Part shown: piece by piece, positions 55,201 through 64,000 of the stretch | Numbering within the stretch: position 1 is the first letter of the stretch | How the letters are laid out: every line of letters begins with the position of its first letter | NCBI RefSeq assembly: GCF_019703515.2 | Contig: NC_059362.1 | Location: 45,241,826-45,305,825, forward strand | Length of the DNA: 64,000 nucleotides | Direction of reading: 5' to 3' | From: Myxocyprinus asiaticus | Lineage: Eukaryota > Chordata > Actinopteri > Cypriniformes > Catostomidae | Made by a program: the position numbers and the translations under genes | Notes under the pieces: model-generated | The model's database searches: none | Told to the model about the DNA's origin: nothing | Seen by the model: the letters and a program-made list of their open reading frames with translations, nothing else

Positions 55201-58200
55201 CAGCTCGACAGCTTTAGCGTAGTTCCTCTTCAGCCGAGACAGCTGCTCTCCACCTCTGGCCAGACCAGTTAGTTCATAACCTAAAGAAACAAAATAAATA
55301 AAACTTAAAATCCATCAAATTGAAATGATGATGATGTGTTGAGATCAAAGGAACTTCAATAGCAGACATTTTCATATACCTTTGATATTCAAAACATCAA
55401 ATGAATGAAACGCTTACTGTCTCCGCCCTCCTGGTAATGCTCAAACACAGGTAAAGTAACACCTGAGAATGAACACAAGTAAAAGTCATGATAAAGTTGT
55501 CAAATATAAAAAGAAAACTGTCAATCCTCTATTAAAAATAATCAAGCTGGCAAACCCGCAACATTGTCCTTCTTTGCTCTGACCTTCACCTGAGCCTTGT
55601 TTACATTCTGAATGACTGTAGTACTGATGGGAACAGAATTCAAATTAGGCATTTGATGATATCTGGTACTAGAATATTTCTCTAATGCATGAACGTTATG
55701 AGAAACATTTATAATATTTACTCTACCTAAAGTCACCAGCAGCAAATTTGGCCTCAGCTAATGAAAAGGCGGCTTCTCGCATCACCTCACCCATCAATGT
55801 CTTAGTCTGAAAGATCAAAGAATTTCATTCATTTAGTAATGCATGAACATATTAATTGATGAACTACATCAGTAAATACCAAATATGTACATGACTGGCA
55901 TATTACATAATTATAATGTATGCACATAATTAATAATTGCACTTTAACTATGAAAACAGCTTAAATAAAAATATTAAATAAAATCATAGGTTTTACCTCA
56001 ATGATTTTTCTAAGAATTTGTCGGAATCGCATAGAAAGAGCATCAGCTTTCTTCTTCAGCAAACTCCTGCCGGTTTGAGCTCCTTTCAGACGAGCTTTCA
56101 TAATGCTCTGAGCCCTTAAATTAAAAAGAAAAAAATGAATAAACATAGCCTATATTAGAGGTAGACTGATATATCGGTTTTACCGATTAATCGGTGCCGA
56201 TAGTTGCTTTTTAGAACTATCGGTTATCGGCAAAAATCAATGCCGATAGTTTATTTATTCCTCTGTGTTCCTCTGATAATTACATTTTTTAAATTGAAGC
56301 GAGGGCATTAAAAGAAAAATGCGACTATATGGAAACGTCCCTTGTCAGCAAACACATCGTGTCTCTAACTTCATATATTATGAATAAAAATAATAATATA
56401 TAGGCTATAAAAATCTTAATTTGGTAAATATTAAATATAGAGCATTGTAATGGAGCCAAGTCTCTGTCATTTCAAAATAAGAGTCCCTGGTGTATTTAAG
56501 GCTTGTTTAGTGTTAAAAATCCCACGTTATGCACCCAATCTTCTTTTTTTACGCTTATTATTAAGATTTTTTTTTTTTTTTAAAAAAGCTACATCTGGGA
56601 TTGCATTTATTTTGGACTCTGGCCTCTATATCTGTGCTGACTAAGAAAATGTAACATTCTATGAATCGATTTTAAAAATTATCGGCCGATTAATCAGTTA
56701 TCTGCCTTTTCCACCACCTTAGTTATCGGTATCTGCAAAATCCACTATCGGTCAACCTCTAGTCTATTTATATAAAATACAATAAAATTCGGGGCGTCAA
56801 TTTATCGCATTATATAAAAAGTAGTGTCAAACAAATCTTGTCCTCGGACCGTAATATGGAATATTCCTACCATCGGATAGAGGTCTGCAACCCAACCCAG
56901 GCCCAAAGGGACCTGAGAACCCGACGGGTTTCGGGCTGGGTTCAGGTCAGTTTTTAGAGTAGGGTTCGGGTTTGTAATTTATGAAAAAATAAATTGGCTT
57001 ACCGAACTTGTTTCGCGCACGCCCTCTCACTCACAGATGCGTGAACGGACGAGTTAGGGGCCGTTTACACCGAACGTATTTTTGTGCACGTCTGTTCTGT
57101 TTTCCTATTGTTTAAACGTGCTGGACAAATGTCTTTGACGTTTGCACTGCGTCTCGCTTTTTCTTCAGTGTCTCACGCAGGACCGGCATATTTTAAACAC
57201 AATGTCAAGTTAAAAAGCACTTTCAAAAACGCATGTTGAGACCCTTGCACTATGTTTCATTCTTTGCGCTGCGTTTAGATTGTTTTTAGTGGAAGTGTCA
57301 CAAAGATTCAACGTTCTGAACAAGTTCAGGCTGTATAGAGGGGACTGTTGCATTGTTTCATATTATTCCAGATTGTTTTGCACCAAGTGAAGTTTCAGTG
57401 CATATACGGTAAGGCAATGCTTTTTTCCCCTTCTGCTCTAGTGTACTAAGGGGCTGCTGTGCCTTGTTAAAACTGTGCATGTTAACTGTTTCAGTACTGT
57501 TATGAATGTTGCCTATATGCTTACATAACAGTCTATTGCAACAGTACTTGCTAGGAGAAGAAATTAGATAGTAAGTGATTTCGGGTTCGGGTCGGGCTTA
57601 AAATCTGATGGGGCGGGCCACACGGTCTCGGGTATGGGTCGGGTTTAATTTTAAGGCCCATGCAGACCTCTACCATCTGAGCAATTTAAGCTTGAAGTAC
57701 TACCTGTTTTCAGCAGGGGGCAGCACGCGAAACTTCAGCTGTATAGGCAACACACAGCTTATACAGAGAACAAACCGCACTCAGTCTTGCTTGACACTAG
57801 CAACAGCACAAGATGAGAACACGTTCTTGCGTTCAAACACAGCTGGATGGAGCACAATTCCGAATGCAGGGATCTCGAGACATGTTTTTCTAAGTTTCAA
57901 ACATTGTTTAACTTGACATAGCAACCTAAAAACACATGATGTGACGCTACCAAAGTGAGGCAATCCAAAAGTGTCCTGTAGATTGATGCGTCCTAAGAAA
58001 AGCCCTTTTAATAAATCTATCTTGTACTGATTGACAAATTCAGTAGCAAAATGGATTGCTGTGAACTGTAGGCAAATGACAGGCTAATGATCAATAATAT
58101 TAAAATATGCTGCCTTTGAAAAGCCACTTTTTGTATTGTCTTATGCTACAATAATAAAATGCATTTTAACTAGAGCTGTCAGAATTAACGAGTTAACGCA

Positions 58201-60801
58201 TGTGATTCATTCAAAAAGTTTAATGCGTACATTTTTCTTAATCGCGATTAACGCATTTATCGTTAATACAGCATAAACACTGGTGTGAAGGGCGGAACCT
58301 TTGTAATGTGTCCACCCGGAGTCATTACACTGACGCACACGCCACAGCGCCAGAGCCCTTCTACCAAGGAGAGCCTACAAGCTTAGCATAAAGCATAATG
58401 CGGCGGTGCCATAGACATTCTATGGGCGGTTCTGTCGTAACACGTTAGTTTACCATTACGCTCTATCCTATGATAGCGCTGCGGAGGTTGTTAACTCAAT
58501 AAATAAAAGAATCTCTGACAGCACTTCCCTATCAGTGATAAAATGATGGAGAAAAGAGCTCTTAACACTATTTGATGTACAAAACAAGCACAGATGGGAT
58601 AAGTATTTTTCAGCCTATGTAAGGCACGTTTTAATTACCACAGAAGCACATCAAATCTTCACTATCACCTAAACGCAGAACCTATGTGGGGACTAGTTCT
58701 TTCAATTAGTCAAACTCCCACTTAGACTTTGGGAAACGTTTAATGTTACTTGAATTGGTGCTATTTTAGTGCATTGTCTTTATGTTGTGGAAGGCTTTGT
58801 TTGGAAAAATGCTAATAAAGCATTATATTGCTACATGTTGTTTTGTTTTCTTTCCTAAGATGGAAATAAATGAATTTTGACAAGAAAATAAGTATATATA
58901 GTCAAATTTAAGTACTTTTAAAATCTGCGATTAATCGTGATTAATTACAATTATACGATTAATCGAATTATTCTATTTACAATATACATTTAATTTATAA
59001 TTATTTAAATATAACTATTTATAATTATTTAATCATTATATGTTGAATTATTTTCATTTGAGGGGCTTTCTCAGCAAATATTTATATTTGTGATTAATTG
59101 CGATTAATTCGATGATTTAACTCTTTACCTTGGGTCTTTAGTGACCCGGGACCTCATTCCACCCCTGTACCTTATCCATTTTTTGAGGTTCTGCCCACAC
59201 CACACCTCTTTAGTATTCCTCAACCTTTCTCTTATGAATAATGTAACACACACACACACAAAAAAAGCTAAATTGCTAATTGCTGAACGCCAAACACTGC
59301 TTAATTACCAAAAGTGTATAGGGTCATTAAAGACCGAGATATGTAATAGTGTGTTTGTACACTTCCATAAATCACATTTTCATGATTATTTCATATCTAT
59401 ATAAGTTTACTATCACAGGATATCTATTTCTTTGTTTATTACAAGACAAATAAGTACTATTAATCATACAAATGACTACTATATCACGTTGATTTTCTAT
59501 GTGACAATGGTGAATTATCATTAGTCTATATGCGTGAATACACATACATAATATACATGCTTTTTCTTAATCAAGGTGGCGCTGATGTTTCAGTGATTGA
59601 CTTGATTTACATTTGACATTGCTATTTGATGAAGAAACAACATGGAAGTAAACTATAGCAAGTGTAACACATGAACATTATGATATGGCTATTGTCATTT
59701 GGGTGTACTACTGAAATTATGTAAGTTGTGCATTTATTTAGACTCAATAAGTGCCTGAGAAAATACATATGTGTATCTTATGTGTTGTGTGTAGCTCAAT
59801 ATGTGTTTGACAGTCAGTTACTGTACGTCTCATGAAATGTTTGTGTGAAAGTGATAAATCCTGTTCTAGATTTGTTGCATTATCTCTTTGATGTATGAAA
59901 AATAAATATATCAGAATATATTTTATTATTTCTTAATTTGACACTATCTAGGCATTTTGTAGATCAATTTGTGATCCGTGCCGGGTTGCTAAAGACCCGA
60001 GTATGTAATGATGTTAGGCGAAATACCCATGCATTTAAGGGTTAATTGGCATATCATGTAATTAATTTGATTAAAAATTGTATTCGATTGAAAGGCCCAA
60101 TTAAAATATACAAATCTTTCTCCATTTCCTAATAACAGCTATTCGTACAAATGCCTTGCCAGCATCTTTATTTCTCAAATAAATTTGTATTATGCACGAA
60201 TGATTCACATTAGTTTATCTTATCATTATATTTTATTGATTTTAAATTTCGTTCAATATTCTCTTATAAATTTCAGCAGACTGACAAGCAATGAAGAGCT
60301 CACATGACAATGAATAATGTCTCTTCCTTTATGAGTGGATTTGAAATTATTGTGCAATTTAATTTCACTTGATGTATATGGAAAAAAAAAACGACTAAAA
60401 CTTATCAAAAAAAGATATATATTATTCTACAGACTAAAAGTATTTGCATTGTAAAAAATGTTATGTTGATATATACAATAACCACCAGACATCACAAGGC
60501 ATTAGACTACTTAAAATAATCCAGATATATAATTAGAATAGTTACTATAGGGAATTACTGCTGCTTTATATTTAAAAGATATATTTAATATATTTAATAG
60601 TCTCCAAACCATTAAAACGTTCTTTGTTTGAGCTTTGAAATTATAACTACTCTTTAAACCAACAAACCACTCAAATGTGTGAATATCGAATGCAAACATT
60701 GTCCTTTCTTGCAAATAAAGGAATTTAATTTTTCTGATTAGTTTGACTCGAAGTACTCACATTCTAGAAGGAAATATGTCGATCCGTTCTTTTCCAGACA
60801 T
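52285..60801 (-). CDS. atp6v1d: V-type proton ATPase subunit D
   Basis: Subunit D is the central stalk (rotor) of the V1 sector, which couples ATP hydrolysis to rotation of the membrane ring. Nine exons on the minus strand, in reading order: 60801-60761, 56114-55997, 55806-55727, 55623-55556, 55462-55418, 55280-55177, 54801-54735, 54638-54560, 52429-52285. All boundaries are GT-AG, total 747 nt (248 residues; human has 247). The protein starts [14 protein letters not shown] and contains [59 protein letters not shown] and [20 protein letters not shown], ending [11 protein letters not shown]. The long N- and C-terminal helices form the coiled-coil shaft. A TTTATT at 51725-51730 (AATAAA on this strand) may mark the 3' end. 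It is convergent with pals1. Confidence 0.97.
53004..54258. mobile_element. hAT-like non-autonomous element with perfect 8-bp duplication
   Basis: The ends tagtgcccgactgatatatc and the complement of atatcggtcgggctcta are inverted. The octamer catgtatc is present on both sides (52996-53003 and 54259-54266). It lies in the last intron of atp6v1d. No transposase frame was found. Confidence 0.88.
54410..54540. repeat. Partial 'atcggc' element copy and poly-T run
   Basis: 'aaccgatatgccgatggttt' and 'aattggccgataaacatcgg' match the left arm of the element at 49678, in inverse orientation. A run of about 22 T follows. Confidence 0.5.
56156..56761. mobile_element. hAT-like MITE (TAGAGGTAGACTGATAT ends)
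   Basis: Left tagaggtagactgatatatc, right (complement) tagaggttgaccgatagtgg. The flanks gcctatat and gtctattt agree at six of eight. It lies in intron 1 of atp6v1d. Confidence 0.78.
56878..57672. mobile_element. hAT-like MITE (TAGAGGTCTGCA ends) with 7/8 duplication
   Basis: The ends tagaggtctgcaa and tgcagacctcta are inverted. The flanks ccatcgga and ccatctga differ at one base. The interior is rich in 'gggttcgggt/cgggtc' words at both ends. It lies 116 bp from the previous element. Confidence 0.82.
58171..60100. mobile_element. TAGAGCTGTCA-type element interrupted by a TTAA element
   Basis: The left end tagagctgtcagaattaacg and the likely right end (ttcgattgaaaggccc, near 60084-60099) are imperfect partners. 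'aatcgcgattaa' words fill the left part and 'ttaatttgattaaaaattg' resumes after 60045, so the element at 59121-60041 has split it. The right boundary is approximate. Confidence 0.55.
59121..60041. mobile_element. PiggyBac-like MITE with TTAA duplication
   Basis: Bordered by TTAA at 59117-59120 and 60042-60045. The ends carry 'gggtctttagtgaccc' on the left and 'ggttgctaaagacccg' on the right as inverted words. Partial relatives occur at 22015-22245 and 23452-23860. No transposase. Confidence 0.65.
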
Positions 60802-61045
60802 ATTCACTCGTTTAGTTAAACACTGAATCAAACGATGTGCTTTATTGTTAAAATGGAAAAACCAAACGTTTTGAAATGGGGTCAATTTATTTTAAATCGC
60901 AATTAAATTACAATAACATCGGTGTGACCGTCATTTCGAGCTGCAGGACTCAGGACTTGATCAGCTGACTGCAGGAGCACGTGACCCCCTCCGGCGCTTG
61001 AGAGTTGGTCGCGTCACTTCCGAAGATATATGACGTCACATTTCA
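60802..61045 (-). promoter_or_regulatory. Promoter region of atp6v1d with a CACGTG box and a CRE-like site
   Basis: Upstream of the atp6v1d ATG lies a CpG-containing segment with gcacgtgacc (about 60976-60985), close to the GTCACGTGAC CLEAR/E-box used by TFEB-family factors at lysosomal and V-ATPase genes, and tgacgtca at about 61031-61038, a CRE-type palindrome. In human a neighbouring gene starts divergently from this region; no divergent coding exon was recognised here. The function of the sites is inferred from motif match and position. Confidence 0.5.
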
Positions 61046-63436
61046 AAATAAAGGTACACCATCAAATCAAGTTTTTTTTATTTATTTTTTATTTATTTAT
61101 TTTTTTGTCATTGTACAAGTACTTTATCTTCCACAAGTTGTTGCATCAAATTAAATAGAGAAATAAAGATGAGAAAAAAGTAGACAGAAAAATAATTAAA
61201 AATAAGACTATATTAAAGCGTATGTGTAAATATGAATATATGACCTTTTGTATAAAGGAGTTATCATAGTCACCAAAGTGCTAACATTTAATTAGTGACC
61301 TAGAAATTGTTGATTTTTACAAAAATAAAAACCAAAGTTATTACGTGAGATTCTGCATTATTTATTGGTCACAAATCAGACAACTTTGGAGTTCATGCCA
61401 GTTTGATGACATGATGGGCACATACCAAATACTAAGAAACTGAAATTGTTGATAATATAATGTCTATAATCAATACACATAATATTATCAACCCCCAGAA
61501 TCAATGACATTATCACATTTATTTTCATACAAAGTAATTATTTATCATTTCAGATTTGTTCAAGGTGATTAAATAATTTTTTTATATATAATAATAATAA
61601 TAATAAATGTCCAATAAGTGTAAGGATAGTATTTGGGGTAAAAGTCCCCATTGCAGGTGCTAAAGCCCCCCATAATACACATTGATTTTCTTAAATGGGG
61701 CGAATAGATTTGTTATAAAGAAAGTTTAAATTGGGCTCACATTGACTGATCCAATCACAATGGAGATTAATGTGTTTATAGAATACTTGAGATGTTATGA
61801 AATGCCAAATGTGATTGAAATTAACAGAAAATGTTTAACCCTTTTCTGAATTTGTTGTTTTGAATAAACATTATCTTAATTTGGTGCTCAAAAAAAGCAT
61901 CTTGCTGTCTCAAAAATATTTGCCTAAGTTGACCCTATAACTATTGCCCCGTTATGTACACTATATCACTTTAACCTGCTTTTAATGTTATTTAGTGGTG
62001 AAAAAAAAAAAAAAACTAGCGAGGAAACTGACCTCTGGTTCTACGATATATGTACATAATCCAATATTATTAGCGGCTTGAGCAAAAACCGATCGGCATA
62101 CGTAATTTTTTGGCCTCTTCCCCTGTTTCATTTTGCATGTAAACTTTACCGCCGTTATGATCGGCTTATAACGTGCGCAAGCATTGTGCTCATACCCGTT
62201 TACATTTCAACGTCAAAAGCGGAGAATAATAAACATCATGTAATCGCGAGTTTCTTACGTTGTAAGGTTTTTGAACAAGCTTGTTTTTGTTACTTTTGAG
62301 CGTCTTGCTCAGTGTCATGCTCCCTGTCGTCTGGGAGTGGCTGGCTGTAAAATGCAACTTTGTTGCTGCTATGTTTCTGCGTCACAAATTCACCGATTGT
62401 GATGTCGGCGTAAATTAAATGACATGTTTGATGTACTGTAGCGCCAGGACATGATGCCATTGCTTAACAAATTCGACAATCTACTTGGCATATATACAGT
62501 ATATATGATGCTCAATCCATGTATGAAACACAGTAGCTTTGAAAGCAATTTCAAAAAGTTTTGGTGCAAAAAAAAGGGCAAAAAGTGGTGGGGACATGTC
62601 CCACCAGTCCCACCCGTAAATGACGCCCCTGTAGTACATTAATGTGTTGTCAGGCCAATTAAACAGCTTTTAGACTATTTCAGAACATAAACAAATTCAG
62701 AATGTCAGTTGAAAACACTTATGCTTTCTCATGGAATCACTTTTTAAATATTTTATAAATTCCTAAAAATGTATCATTTATATTTCTCTAATAAATAAAA
62801 ATGCATAAGCTGTTGAGCTGAGTGACTTTTCTTTTGAATTTCCTCTTGTTTGTGCTCGTTGCTGCTGGCTTCACTCTTTCCTGTGTAGCTGAATCAATGG
62901 CCCTCTAGCACCCGCAGAAAACTGCAGTTTACAGTCATTTAAAGAGTTTTAAGTCAGCCTTTTTGTGACACCTGTCAGGTGAGATTGAGTTCGCTATAGG
63001 TCCGCGGTACTTTTACTCATATTCCGTTCATATTTGGGATGATAGGATGGCTGCTGCAGTACAGCATGTGTGCCGCATGGACTCTGATGTACTGCTGCTG
63101 TTCTCTATGGATTTACTACAGTAATGTGTGTCGACCAGAATAGGTAGAGATGAAGACAGACATGGACAGATAGATAGCTAGATAGATAGATAGTGTGCAA
63201 CACTATGTAGTTTATGTTCTATGGACATTATACAACCCATACAGAAATCTGAGATATTAAAATATATGCAAAACACATATGTCAAATATATGTCCCTATA
63301 TGGTTTTCATAAGGCACATACTTCTACATATATGCAATAATATGTAAGTTTGTAGTATTGTGAAATATATATGTTACATACAACATATATTCACAAATAC
63401 TAGTGGAATTTGAAAATGAATATATATGCATATATA
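61046..63436. other. Intergenic sequence, no gene recognised
   Basis: AT-rich. It holds a small dispersed-repeat word set at about 62575-62635 (ggggacatgtcccacc, aatgacgcccctg), a short (GATA)n at about 63169-63192 and 'atatgtata' words at 63290-63430. No exon of eif2s1, the expected neighbour from human order, was seen. Confidence 0.5.
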
Positions 63437-63971
63437 CATTACTGTGCAAAAGTCTTAGGCACATAAGATTTTTCACAAAAGCATTTGTCTTAAGATGGTT
63501 ATTTATATCTTCAGCTTTAGTGTGTCAATAGGAAATATAAATGTTAGACTCCCAAACATTACTTTTGCAAATAGAAAAGATTAGAAGAACAGGGAGCCCT
63601 GCAACAGATGTCATGGCCCCCACAAATCCCCCCATTGAACATCATGTCAGTCTGAGATTACATAAAGAGACAGAAGTAATTGAGACAGACTAAATAGATA
63701 GAAGAACTGTGACGAATTCTCCAAGAAGCTTGAAACATCCTATCTGCCAACAACCAAGAAAAACTGTGTCCAGGTGTATCTAGGAGAATTGGTGCTGTTT
63801 TAAAGGCAAAGGTGGTCACACCAAATATTGATTTAGCTTTTTGATGTTTACTGGACTTTTTATGACATTAAGTGATAAATGAAAACTATTTATGGCATTA
63901 TTTTTGAAGACATCCTCACTATGCAACATTTTGCAACAATCACAAGTGCCTAAAACTTTTGCACAGTACTG
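63437..63971. mobile_element. Deleted Tc1-like element (ACTGTGCAAAAGTCTTAGGCAC ends)
   Basis: The ends cattactgtgcaaaagtctt and the complement of aacttttgcacagtactg are bordered by TA. The inner part has remnants resembling a Tc1 C-terminus but full of stops. Confidence 0.8.
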
Positions 63972-64000
63972 TATGTATATATATACACACACATACATAC

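Overview
The window is nuclear DNA from a teleost fish, probably a cypriniform. Genes are multi-exon with GT-AG introns, the sequence is AT-rich, and introns are packed with fish-type transposable elements: Tc1 elements close to the Sleeping Beauty family, non-autonomous hAT elements with 8-bp target duplications, TTAA-flanked piggyBac-like elements, tRNA-headed SINEs and long TCTA/TCTG microsatellites. The species is inferred from this repeat content, not shown directly.

Layout. (1) 363-10101, + strand: the last seven coding exons of gephyrin (gphn). (2) 10102-17163: gphn 3' region, one unassigned exon-like GC-rich segment (10750-10910), transposon relics and a possible 5' UTR exon of pals1. 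(3) 17164-48036, + strand: the MAGUK polarity gene pals1/mpp5 in 13 coding exons (653 residues, unbroken frame). It is divergent and is probably one of the two teleost duplicates. (4) 35361-45386, + strand, nested inside the 14.8-kb intron of pals1 (31994-46815): a four-exon piggyBac-transposase-derived gene. Its frame and splice phases are consistent over 1172 residues. Three copies of an exon module (DW/SP head, AT-hook, Thr/Pro/Asn repeats, acidic tail) precede a complete transposase-like core that keeps its catalytic aspartates and C-terminal zinc-binding region. This is the most notable object in the window. (5) 52285-60801, - strand: atp6v1d, the V-ATPase subunit D, complete in nine exons (248 residues), with a CpG-containing promoter at 60802-61040. 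(6) 61041-64000: no recognised gene; AT-rich sequence, a deleted Tc1 element and small repeats.

The order gphn - pals1 - atp6v1d matches the GPHN - MPP5 - ATP6V1D block of human 14q23. In human EIF2S1 comes next, but no eif2s1 exon was recognised before the window ends. The three host genes share no pathway (inhibitory synapse scaffold and molybdenum cofactor synthesis; apical polarity; proton pump). The nested piggyBac gene is on the same strand as pals1 but its exons start in a different splice phase from the host junction.

Mobile DNA explains most of the remaining sequence. The nesting orders can be read directly: Tc1 inside a CAGTG-ended element, Tc1 inside hAT, a TTAA element inside another repeat, and a SINE inside a palindrome. 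Some insertions may affect the host gene: an inverted SINE pair tightly flanks one pals1 exon, and a transposon end supplies the 3' splice region of the first coding intron of pals1.
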